From Flavobacterium sp. MFBS3-15 (lineage in GTDB: Bacteria > Bacteroidota > Bacteroidia > Flavobacteriales > Flavobacteriaceae): DNA of 33,542 bases. This document shows positions 1-9,800 of this stretch, one piece after another. The notes beneath the pieces were generated by a model. It was not told the DNA's origin and searched no databases. It saw only the letters and a list, made by a program, of their open reading frames with translations. The stretch covers positions 1 to 33,542 of the forward strand of contig NZ_JAPCHV010000026.1 in the NCBI RefSeq assembly GCF_026107645.2. The letters are read 5' to 3'. Each line of letters begins with the position of its first letter. The stretch's first letter is position 1. A program made the translations under genes and the position numbers.

Positions 1-101
1 GGACTAATGCGGAACATAGTTATTACAACTAGCAAAGTCTGTAGTTCACCTCTGCTCTCCTTTGAAAATTAATCAATTTATATCACACTTCAAAGTAAAG
101 G

Positions 102-201
102 CAAAGTCTCCTGACTTTGTGGAAGCGATGGCATGTCTCCGACATGCATAGTAAGGGTCGGAGACCCTTAAACACTACCGCAAAGTCAGGAGACTTTGCG
201 G
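102..201. repeat. REP/BIME-like array of four stem-loops
   Basis: Four perfect stem-loops follow one another. They are 102-119 (stem CAAAGTC/GACTTTG, loop TCCT), 131-147 (GCATGTC/GACATGC, loop TCC), 152-170 (TAAGGGTC/GACCCTTA, loop GGA) and 178-201 (CCGCAAAGTC/GACTTTGCGG, loop AGGA). All share a GTC-loop-GAC core, and the outer stem sequences differ but remain fully paired. Hairpin 4 is nearly the reverse complement of hairpin 1, and hairpin 3 has the inverted core of hairpin 2, so the array is nested as 1-2-2'-1'. This is the architecture of bacterial REP/BIME elements moved by RAYT (IS200/IS605-like) transposases. No transposase is in the window. The REP assignment is inferred from structure. 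Confidence 0.6.
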
Positions 202-232
202 AGCATAGAGCGGCACTATTCGGTAAGAGTAT

Positions 233-378
233 AGCTGCCCTATCCTTTAGAGAGGAGGTTGGGGTGAGGACTTTAATTGGGTATTCTGAGATTTCTCCAC
301 TCCGCTACGCTACGGTCGAAATGACAGAGCGATTCCTTAAGAAACTATCAGGCATGAGTGTTACGTCCCGTCACCCTC
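233..378. repeat. Direct repeat copy 1 (146 bp)
   Basis: The first copy of a near-identical direct repeat lies 189 bp upstream of the second. It contains the phrase GGTTGGGGTGAGGACTTTAA, then a segment around CTCCGCTACGCTACGGTCGA, and ends in GTTACGTCCCGTCACCCTC. Bases that differ between the copies are scattered transitions, such as CTACGCTACGG against CTGCGCTGCGG. It reads as a dispersed intergenic element and not as coding sequence. Confidence 0.8.
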
Positions 379-421
379 TCCTTTGGAGAGGGTCGGGGAG
401 AGGATTATTCAGTATGAGCGC

Positions 422-567
422 AGCTACCCTCTCCTTTGGAGAGGAAGTTGGGGTGAGGACTTTAATTGGGTATTCTGAGATTTCTCCACTCCGCTGCGCT
501 GCGGCCGAAATGACAGAGCGATTCCTTAAGAAACTATCAGGTATGAGTGTTACGTCCCGTCACCCTC
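422..567. repeat. Direct repeat copy 2 (146 bp)
   Basis: This is the second copy of the element at 233-378. Between and after the copies there are shorter fragments of the same kind: a CTCTCC/GGAGAG inverted piece near 376-393 and a GAGAGGGCCGGGGAGAGGAC piece at 600-619. A segment at 568-598 (GTCATCGCGAGGAAGC...) resembles the other dispersed motif seen at 32646-32743. The whole 1-640 stretch therefore looks like layered repeat insertions upstream of recN. Confidence 0.8.
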
Positions 568-677
568 AGTCATCGCGAGGAAGCATTACGAAGCGACCTG
601 AGAGGGCCGGGGAGAGGACTTATCGGCAGTGCGCAATGAACTGTGTTTATATGCAGGATATATTTAACCTAAAATAC

Positions 678-685
678 TATATTTG
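678..685 (+). promoter_or_regulatory. Possible -7 box for recN
   Basis: TATATTTG matches the Bacteroidetes -7 consensus TAnnTTTG and lies 19 bp before the recN ATG. No clear TTG is found at the expected -33 distance, so this is a half-match only. Confidence 0.35.
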
Positions 686-704
686 TAATGCTATCGCGAT
701 ACCC

Positions 705-2357
705 ATGCTGCAAACACTACATATAAAGAACTTTGCGCTCATAGAGCACCTTCATATCGATTTTTCCAATAATCTTTCCATCATTACGGGCGAGACCGGG
801 GCGGGTAAGTCCATTTTGCTCGGCGCGCTCGGACTGGTGCTGGGCAACCGCGCCGACCTTTCGTCGTTAAAAGACAAGGAGCAGAAATGCGTGGTGGAGG
901 CCCACTTTGGTATCAGTGATTACAACCTGAAGGACTTCTTTGATGAAAACGACATGGATTATGAAGAGGTGACCATCATCCGCAGGGAGATCCTCCCGTC
1001 CGGGAAGTCGCGCGCCTTTGTGAACGACAGCCCCATAAACCTGCAGGAATTGCAGCAATTGGGAGACAGTCTTATCGATATCCATTCGCAGCAGCAGACA
1101 AGGGAACTGAGCGATGAGGCCTACCAGATGCAGATACTGGATGCCGTGGCCGGCAACGGCCCTATACTGGCACAATATAAAGAACAGCTGGCGGCATATA
1201 AAAAAGTGCAGGCGGAGCTGAGGAAGTTACAGGAGCAAAAGGCGGCACTATCCAAAGAAGAGGATTACAATGCATTCCTGCTGCAGGAGTTGCTGTCGGC
1301 CAACCTGAAAGCAGGGGAGCAGGAGGAACTGGAAGGCAGCCTGGAGAAGCTGGGCAATGTGGAGTTCATCAGGGAATCGCTGGCAAGAGCGCTGGCTGTG
1401 GCCAATGAGGAGCAGATGGGCGCCATACAGAATTTGAAGGAAATAAAAGCCGCCCTGCAAAAGATAAGCGGCATATCGGCAGAATATAATGAGTTTTACG
1501 AAAGGGTGTCGAGCGTGCTCATCGAACTGGATGACATTGCCGGCGGGCTTTCGCAAAACTATGAGCACCTGTCCAACGACCCGGAAGAGCTGGAGCGCGT
1601 TAGCCAGAAGTTGCAGCTGATCTATTCGCTGCAAAAGAAGCACAGCGTAGCGACAGTTGAAGAACTGCTTTCGATTCAGGAGGCTTTGGACAGCAAGGCG
1701 CTGCTGGCCGGGGATATTGATTCGTCTATCGAAAAGCTGGTTGCCGAAAGCGGAAAATACAGCGCACAGGCCGACGATACTGCGGCATTGCTGCATGAGC
1801 AGAGGCAGCGTGCCATACCGGTGCTTACCGAAAAGGTTACTGCAATACTGGCACAGCTGGGCATGCCGAATGCAAGGTTTAAGTTTGAGGTAACGGCATC
1901 GGGTACTTATTATGCCAATGGTAAGGACGTGATGAGCCTGCAATTTTCGGCCAATAAAGGTACTGATTTCGGCTTGCTGAAAAAGGTGGCTTCGGGCGGG
2001 GAAATGTCGCGCATCATGCTTGCGGTAAAAGCTGTGCTGGCCGAATACTCCAAACTGCCGACCATTATTTTTGACGAAATTGATACGGGTGTTTCCGGTG
2101 AGGTGGCCAACAAAATGGGTGACATCATGAAGGGCATGAGCCGCACCATGCAGGTGTTTGCCATAACCCACCTGCCGCAGATAGCCTCGAAAGGGCAGCA
2201 GCACTACAAGGTGTTCAAGACCACTCAGGGCGAGACCACGGTATCGGAACTGAAGCTGCTTTCGCACGACGAGCGCGTACGGGAAATTGCAGAGATGCTT
2301 TCCGGTAAGGATATTACCGATTCGGCGCTAAACCATGCGAGGGCATTGCTGAACTAA
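705..2357 (+). CDS. recN: DNA repair protein RecN
   Basis: RecN is an SMC-like ATPase that acts in recombinational repair of double-strand breaks. Starting at ATG 705 the product is 550 aa, the usual RecN length, and begins directly with the family's N-terminus (MLQTLHIKNFALIE). Walker A is GETGAGKS at residues 29-36. A long helical, Glu/Lys/Gln-rich coiled-coil middle follows (about 160-360). The ABC signature ASGGEMSR is near residue 430 and Walker B IIFDEIDTG near 457. The reading frame stays open upstream to about position 117, but that part runs through the repeats and has no RecN similarity, so 705 is the supported start. The promoter of the next gene overlaps the 3' end. Confidence 0.97.
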   Translation: MLQTLHIKNFALIEHLHIDFSNNLSIITGETGAGKSILLGALGLVLGNRADLSSLKDKEQKCVVEAHFGISDYNLKDFFDENDMDYEEVTIIRREILPSGKSRAFVNDSPINLQELQQLGDSLIDIHSQQQTRELSDEAYQMQILDAVAGNGPILAQYKEQLAAYKKVQAELRKLQEQKAALSKEEDYNAFLLQELLSANLKAGEQEELEGSLEKLGNVEFIRESLARALAVANEEQMGAIQNLKEIKAALQKISGISAEYNEFYERVSSVLIELDDIAGGLSQNYEHLSNDPEELERVSQKLQLIYSLQKKHSVATVEELLSIQEALDSKALLAGDIDSSIEKLVAESGKYSAQADDTAALLHEQRQRAIPVLTEKVTAILAQLGMPNARFKFEVTASGTYYANGKDVMSLQFSANKGTDFGLLKKVASGGEMSRIMLAVKAVLAEYSKLPTIIFDEIDTGVSGEVANKMGDIMKGMSRTMQVFAITHLPQIASKGQQHYKVFKTTQGETTVSELKLLSHDERVREIAEMLSGKDITDSALNHARALLN

Positions 2358-2375
2358 AAAATCAGGTTATATTTG
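2346..2375 (+). promoter_or_regulatory. fabV promoter (TTG-N19-TATATTTG)
   Basis: TTG at 2346-2348, a 19-bp spacer and TATATTTG at 2368-2375 fit the Bacteroidetes housekeeping sigma consensus. The -33 element lies inside the last codons of recN, and the ATG of fabV is 34 bp downstream of the -7 box. Confidence 0.7.
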
Positions 2376-2409
2376 CCCTACTAATTCAACAAACTATATT
2401 TCTGAAGAT

Positions 2410-3600
2410 ATGATCATCGAACCAAGAATGAGAGGATTCATTTGCCTGACCGCCCACCCGGACGGTGCAGCGCAAAATGTGAAGCAACAGATTGAATATG
2501 TAAAATCGAAAGGCCCTATCGCGGGGGCTAAGAAGGTGCTGGTAATAGGCGCTTCAACCGGCTTTGGTCTTTCGTCAAGGATAACAAGCGCTTTTGGCAG
2601 CGATGCCGCAACTATTGGTGTATTTTTTGAAAAGCCGCCGATGGAGGGTAAGACCGCTTCGCCGGGCTGGTACAATTCTGCCGCGTTTGAAAAAGAGGCG
2701 CACGCCGCCGGGCTTTATGCCAAGAGCATCAATGGCGATGCTTTTTCCAAAGAGGTGAAGCAACAGGTGATCGACCTGATCAAGGCCGATCTGGGCCAGG
2801 TGGACCTTGTGGTTTACAGCCTTGCCTCGCCGGTGCGCCAGCATCCGGAAACAGGTGTGCTGCACCGCTCAACACTAAAGCCGATAGGCGGGGTGTTCAG
2901 CAACAAAACGGTAGATTTCCACACAGGTAAAGTGTCGGAAGTGACCATACAGCCTGCCGAGGGCGATGACATCGAGAACACAGTTACCGTAATGGGCGGT
3001 GAGGACTGGGCCATGTGGATAGACGCCCTGAAAAAAGAAAACCTTTTGGCAGAGGGTGCGCTTACGGTAGCCTATTCGTACATAGGGCCCGCGCTCACTG
3101 AGCCGGTATACAGGAAAGGCACCATTGGCCGTGCGAAGGACCACCTTGAGGCCACAGCATTTGAAATCTCAGATAACCTGAAGGAAATAGGAGGGAAGGC
3201 CTATGTATCGGTAAACAAGGCGCTGGTTACGCAGGCGAGTTCGGCCATACCGGTAATACCTTTATATATATCCTTATTATATAAGACGATGAAAGAGATG
3301 GGCATCCACGAGGGTACCATTGAGCAGATGCAGCGCCTGTATGCTGAAAGGCTTTACACGGCCGGCGAAGTGCCTGTGGATGATAAAGGCCGCATCCGTA
3401 TAGACGACTGGGAAATGCGCGATGACGTGCAGGCCAAGGTAGCTGAGCTTTGGGAACAGGCCACTACAGAGAACCTTTCTGAAATTGGCGACCTTGAAGG
3501 CTATCGTAAAGACTTTTATAACCTATTCGGGTTTGATTACCCCGGTGTCGATTATAAGGCTGACGCCAATGAGATGGTAGGTATTGAAAGTGTGAAGTAA
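2410..3600 (+). CDS. fabV: Trans-2-enoyl-[ACP/CoA] reductase FabV
   Basis: This NADH-dependent enoyl reductase of the FabV/TER family catalyses the last step of each fatty acid elongation round and is often insensitive to triclosan. At 396 aa it has the family's normal length. Visible marks are the N-terminal IIEPRMRGFICLTAHPDG, the nucleotide-binding GASTGFG at residues 47-53, and the family's catalytic Tyr-X8-Lys pair as Y234...K243 (YRKGTIGRAK). It has its own promoter overlapping the end of recN and a strong terminator 20 bp after the stop, so it is probably a single-gene transcript. In vivo direction and ACP versus CoA preference cannot be told from sequence. Confidence 0.97.
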   Translation: MIIEPRMRGFICLTAHPDGAAQNVKQQIEYVKSKGPIAGAKKVLVIGASTGFGLSSRITSAFGSDAATIGVFFEKPPMEGKTASPGWYNSAAFEKEAHAAGLYAKSINGDAFSKEVKQQVIDLIKADLGQVDLVVYSLASPVRQHPETGVLHRSTLKPIGGVFSNKTVDFHTGKVSEVTIQPAEGDDIENTVTVMGGEDWAMWIDALKKENLLAEGALTVAYSYIGPALTEPVYRKGTIGRAKDHLEATAFEISDNLKEIGGKAYVSVNKALVTQASSAIPVIPLYISLLYKTMKEMGIHEGTIEQMQRLYAERLYTAGEVPVDDKGRIRIDDWEMRDDVQAKVAELWEQATTENLSEIGDLEGYRKDFYNLFGFDYPGVDYKADANEMVGIESVK

Positions 3601-3620
3601 TTTTATTGATAATTAACCAT

Positions 3621-3646
3621 AAAAAGCCCTTTGTAGGGCTTTTTTT
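3621..3646 (+). terminator. Intrinsic terminator of fabV
   Basis: Stem AGCCCT (3625-3630) pairs with AGGGCT (3635-3640) around a TTGT loop. It is preceded by an A run and followed by seven T. Confidence 0.85.
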
Positions 3647-3883
3647 ATACATTTTATGTTAATAATCAAGGCTTTTGATACGTAAAACCGTATAATATTT
3701 TAACACATTACTGTTAAGTTAATATTTAAATAATAAAATTAAAATGCTATTTAACAGATTATTTATAATTAAATATAACAAATAGTTATTAAATCTTAAA
3801 AATATAACTTGTTTTGGATTTTGGTAAAATCATAGCTTTAAAATTTATAATTTTATTAACTTTTTAAAAATAATAATTAAACT
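3647..3883. other. AT-rich leader region before the first giant secreted-protein gene
   Basis: This is a very AT-rich stretch with no open reading frame. The only structure noted is a possible promoter at 3809-3840. No RNA gene or repeat was recognised. Confidence 0.6.
3809..3840 (+). promoter_or_regulatory. Possible promoter of the 2057-aa protein gene
   Basis: TTG at 3809-3811, a 21-bp spacer and TAGCTTTA at 3833-3840 form a near match to TTG-N19-21-TAnnTTTG with a mismatch in the last base. The ATG at 3884 follows after an A/T-only leader. Confidence 0.4.
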
Positions 3884-6800
3884 ATGAGAAAATTTACCTT
3901 ATTGGTTGCCTTTATGATGCTGTTTTGCATCACAGGCAGCTTTGCGCAGGCGGATTTATATTCGTTTGCACAATCCAATGGGACGTACACGCCATTAGCG
4001 GGCGGTACGGTGATTGTAACCTCGACTGACGGTGCCCCTTCCAGGGACAGTTATGCTTCGGGGCAGATTACAATGCCGGTACCATTTGTTTTTGCGGGAA
4101 CTTCCTACACTACATTTTATGTAACAAGTAACGGGCAACTCCAGTTGGGAGGAACTTCTGCCCCAAGTAATTCGAACTACCGCGTGTTGAGCGACAATAC
4201 AGGAAATAATGTTTTCCTTGCTCCGTTTTCTGCGGATCTTAATGTGGGTGCAGCCGGGGTTTCTGCTATAAAGTGGGCTCAGGAAGGTGATGAGATAGTA
4301 ATCGAATGGGTCAACTTCAGGAGGTATAATAAAGTAGAAACTTTCAACTTCCAGATCCGAATGAATACGGTAAACCGTGTGATCAGGTTTGTTTATGGCG
4401 GAAACCCTCCGTTTGCTGCTACGACAGATTACCAGCCGCAGGTAGGTATTAAAAGTTCTACAACGGGATACGTAGGCCTGACGGTTCCAACGACAGGTTC
4501 CTGGGACACACCTACAGAGGTAAGGACCGGAATTACATCAAGCTCTATAGCTAACTTTAATGGCCCGCTTGGCTTTACCAACGGCCTGACATATACTTTT
4601 ACGCCTCCGCCGGCCTGTACAGGAAACCCGGTAGCAGGTACAGTTTCAACCAGCTTAAACAGGTTTGTGTGTAACAGCGCTGCACCGGGTGTAATAACCG
4701 TTACGGGTGCTACGTCAACTACTTATGATGGTATTACTTACCAATGGCAGGAATCGCTTAACGGTACTGACTGGGCAAACGTGACCGGTGGCACCGGGGC
4801 TACAACCGCAAGCTATACTCCGCCAAACTTTGCAGGAGCCGTGATACAATACAGGTTGAAAGTAGCCTGTTCCGGTGGTGGTGAAGTTTATTCAGATGTT
4901 ACAACCATCAATCCTCAGGCTGCACCTACAGCTGGAGCCACGGCTTTAACAGTCGCAGGTACTCCTTCTGCAGTAGCAATTTCCTGGACAAACGGTGGCG
5001 GCGGACGCAGATTCGTTATTGTGAGCAATACTCCCATAACAGACCCTTCATACGGTGCTGCTACACCTGCATTTACTACTGCTGCATTGTTTGCAAATAC
5101 AGGACAGCAAATGGTATACGACGGTACCGGCACATCGGTAACTGTAACAGGACTTACCTGTAACACTACTTACTATATTAAGGTTTATGAATACAATCGT
5201 TGTGGCTCTGCAGCTCCATACGACGTTTATATGAATGCAGCCAACGCTGCCGCACTTACTATTACTACAGGCCCGGCGACAGAAGCGAACCCGCTTCCGC
5301 TTACAGTTAATTTTACAGGTTTTACAGGTACTAACCTGCATACCGTATTTCCGGGCTGGTATGAGGCAACTATTGCTACTACAGCAGGTACGGCTCCGAC
5401 AAATGCCAATCCTGTAAGCGTAATTGGAACTACTGCCGGCTGGACCAGCGCTACGGCTTTTGGAGCTACAACAGCGAGGATCAACCTATATGGCAATACG
5501 CAAAATGCATGGATCATCAGTCCTAAGATTAACATTACGTCTAATACAAGGCTAAAATTCAAAGCGGCTGTAACCGATTGGTCGTCTTCGGCTGCCGGAA
5601 CTGCCAGTGCTGATGCGGCCCGAATGATAGGCACTGACGATAAGGTTGTGGTTTTGGTATCTACAGACGGATGTGGAGCTGTATGGACTCCTCTTTATAC
5701 TATTGATGCAGCAAGTGCACCATCACTTACCAACCAGTTAACAGACTTTACAGTGCTGCTTAATAATAATGGTAATAATTATGTTGGGCAAACTATCCAG
5801 ATTGCTTTCCAGGCAACTGACGGTCCGACTGATAACACGAATGATTATGATTTCCACATAGGAAACATTCTTCTAGAGGAAGTTCCTGCGTGCGACATTC
5901 CTTCTGTTGCTGCTACAACGCTTATCACTAAAAATAGCGCGACAATTAACTGGAATGCTCCGTTATCAAGTTCTCCTACAGGTTACCAATATGTGGTTTC
6001 GACATCAAATACTACTCCAGCAGGCGCGGGTACGGATGCTTCCGGATTCTCGGCCAGTATATCACCACTGACACCGCTTACAACGTACTATGTGTTTGTA
6101 AGGAGTGTATGTGGATCGGATTTTAGTGACTGGAGCTTGTCAGGTACATTTACAACTCTTTGCGACTCGCCTGATGTAACTGGTACAACAGGAGGAAGCG
6201 TATGTGGACAGGGAACTGTATCGCTGACAGCTGCAGCAACGGGTACATCTACACAATACCTTTGGTATGCTTCTGAAAATGGAAGTACAGTTTTGGGTAA
6301 CGGTGCAACGTTCGTAACTCCGCAAATTACAGCGACAACTACTTATTATGTAGCCGCTGTGAGCCAGGGTCCCGGATTGGGCATTGTAGGCAATGCTACT
6401 ACGCTTACAACTGATATCGAGCAGCCAACAGCTTTCAATAACCGTTGGGGTTCATACAAGCACCAGCTTATATACACTGCTGCCGAACTGACTGCCGCAG
6501 GTATATTACCGGGCAACATCAACTCGATAGCGTTTAATATAACCTCTCTTGGAGATGCTGCCACTAATGCAAACTTTACCGTAAAGCTTGCAACTACAAC
6601 AGAAGCCTCTTTTGCGAATACTACATTCCTTGCCCCGACCTTTACCACTGTTTACGGTCCGCAAACGTATACGCACACAGCTACAGGCTGGCAAACCATC
6701 AATTTCGCCACGCCTTATGCATGGGACGGAACTTCTAACATTGTACTTGAAATTACAATGAGTGGTGCCAACAGCCTTTATAACAGTATTACTTATTATA

Positions 6801-9800
6801 CTGAAACAGCCGCCAATACTGTAAACTGGGTTTACAGTAACAATAGCGCTACAACAGGTACGCTTTCAAACAAAAGGCTAAATATCGCTTTTGGCGCAAT
6901 TACTGCTACAGGCTGTTCTTCTGCAAGGGTTCCGGTAATCGCTACCGTAACAACTCCGCCGGTACTTACTTTGAGCTCATCGGCTACAGCTATCTGTAAC
7001 GGACAATCTGCTTTAGTTACTGTAACAGCAGGAGCCGCGGATTACAACACGTACACGTGGGAGCCTTCTACAGGTGTTACAGGTGACGCAACAACAGGAT
7101 GGACATTTAACCCTACAGTTACGACAACTTATACGCTTACTGCAATGCAAACTGCCGGCAGCATGTGTACTACAACCAAGACAGTAGCTGTAACAGTAAA
7201 TGTATTGCCTAATGCTGTAACGGTAACCCAGCCTGCAGGCACGCTTTGTGCTGATACTGCAATTGCCCTTGTAGCTACAGGTGGCGATAATAATTCAACC
7301 GGTACTGTGGGTACTGCTACAACAAAAACAGGAGATATTGAACATCCGACAGCATTCAATAACCGTTGGGGTTCATACAAGCACCAGATCATTTATTCTG
7401 CTGCTGATCTTGCGGCATCCGGACTGATGGCAGGAAATCTTACCTCTGTTTCTTTCGAAGTAGCTACGCTGGGAGATTCTGCAAACAATAATAACTTTAC
7501 TGTTAAGCTTGCAACTACGGCAAATGCAACTTTTGCGAACAATACTTTCCTTACGCCTGTATTTACTACAGTATACGGCCCGCAAACCTTTACACATACA
7601 GCTACAGGATGGCAGACAATAACATTTGCTACGCCATACGCATGGGACGGTACATCAAACATCGTAATGGAGATTACCATGAATGGTGCCAACTCGACAA
7701 ACAATTCGCAAACTTATTTTACACAGACTACAGGTAATACTGTAAACTGGGTGACAAGCAATAACAGCGCTACTACCGGAACACTTTCTGACAAGAGGCT
7801 GAATGCCAGGTTTACAGCCATGGTTACAAACCCTGTTACATGGTCACCGGCAACAAGCTTGTTTACCGATGCCGCTGCGACTGTACCTTATGTTGCAGGA
7901 GCAAATGCCGGTACAGTATATGTTAAGTCAGCTACAGCAGGAACAATATCTTATACTGCAACTGCTACAACTGCTGCAGGATGTACTGCAACGGCTAATG
8001 TTAACGTAAACGTGGTTGACTGCGATATCAACTGGGCAAATGTTCAGCACCCTGCAAATGCAACCATCAATACATGTCAGGACCTTACTGTATATGCCCA
8101 GGTTTATAAAGCGGGTATTACAGAGGCTGCCGGTGCAGGAACAGGAATTTCAGCATGGATTGGTGTTTCTTCAACAAATACAAACCCGTCTCAATGGGCG
8201 GAAGCCGATTGGCACCTTGCCACTTTTAATGTACAAAGTGGAAATAATGACGAGTATATGTATACTATAGCAGGGCTCCCTGCAGGTACCTATTACTACG
8301 CAAGCCGTTTCAGGTATGCTAATGGTGATTTCTTCTATGGTGGATATAACGCAGGCGCCTGGGATGGAACAACAAGCGTAAATGGTGTACTGACGATTAA
8401 TGCGATAGCTGCACCGACAGCTGACGCTACACTTACAGTTTGTAACGCCGGTACGGTTGCCGATCTTGAAGCTACAGGAACTGCTATCAAGTGGTATGAC
8501 GAAGCTACAGGAGGCGTTGCCCTTGAAGCTACAGTGGCACTTACTAACGGTGGTACTTACTATGCTTCGCAAACTGTTGATGGTTGCGAAAGTACTGCAA
8601 GGACTCTTGTAACAGTTACAATTAATGTTCCTGCCGCGCCAACCGCTGCTGCCACGCAAACATTCTGCGATGCCGGTACAGTGGCCGGGCTTACGGCTAC
8701 CGGAGTTGCGGGTGCTGCCATCTCATGGTATGACGAAGCTACAGGCGGTGTTGCCCTTGACGGCACAACTGCCCTTACCAACGGTGGTACTTACTACGCG
8801 TCGCAAACCGTAACAGGATGCGAAAGCATAGCAAGGACATTGGTTACAGTAACTATCTCTACAGTTTCAGCTCCTGTAACTGTGCTTACACAGCCTACAT
8901 GTACTGAGCCTACGGGATCGATTGCAATCACTTCACCTGTTGGGGCTGATTATACTTACAGTGTAGATGGTACAAACTTCCAGGTAGCAACATCGTTCGA
9001 TGGCCTTGCACCGGGTGTATATACGGTAACCGCCAAAAACACTACAGGCTGTATCGCTACCGCACAGGCTACTATAGATACTGCCCCTGTTGTTCCGGAT
9101 GCCCCTGTAACTGTGGTTACACAGCCTACATGTACGGAGCCTACCGGATCAATCGGAATCACTTCACCTGTTGGAGCTGGTTATACTTATAGTGTAGATG
9201 GTACAACCTTCCAGGCATCAACATCGTTTGACGGACTTGCTCCGGGTGTATACACGGTAACTGTTCAAAACACTACGGGCTGTGTATCTACCGCTCAGGT
9301 TACTATCGATATTGCACCTGTTGTACCGGATGCACCTGTAACAACGCTTACGCAGCCTACATGTGCTGTTGCTACGGGAACTATCGAAGTTACATCTCCA
9401 TTGGCCGACGCGTATACCTACAGCATAGACGGTACTACATTTGGACCTTCGTCTATATTTGAAAACGTAGCGCCGGGTACTTATACGGTAACAGTTCAGA
9501 GCCCTCAGGGATGTACATCTACTGCTACGGTAGTTATCAATGATGCACCTGCTGTTCCGGATGCCCCTGCAGGCGACGAAACACAGACCATCACTGCCGG
9601 TACTGCTGAAGAAGCTACTATCGAGGATATCGTTGTAACAGCAGACGGTACTGTAACATGGTACCCAACGGCTGAGGATGCAATGAGTGGTACTAATGCG
9701 ATTGAAGCAGGTACTCAGCTTACAAACGGTTCAACGTACTACGGTACGCAAACGGTGGGCGAGTGTACAAGCGCTTATATCGCTGTACTTGTAGACCTTG

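Noticed and set aside
117..704. 196-codon N-terminal extension of RecN
   Set aside because: The sequence is made of direct repeats and hairpins, has no RecN similarity, and the 550-aa form from 705 matches the family length and N-terminus.
1248..2267. 339-aa minus-strand reading frame opposite recN
   Set aside because: It lies wholly antisense to a well-supported gene and shows no recognisable domain; its composition follows from recN codon use.
8411..9562. CRISPR-like array
   Set aside because: The repeats are long, in frame, protein-coding and contiguous without unique spacers; no cas genes are present.
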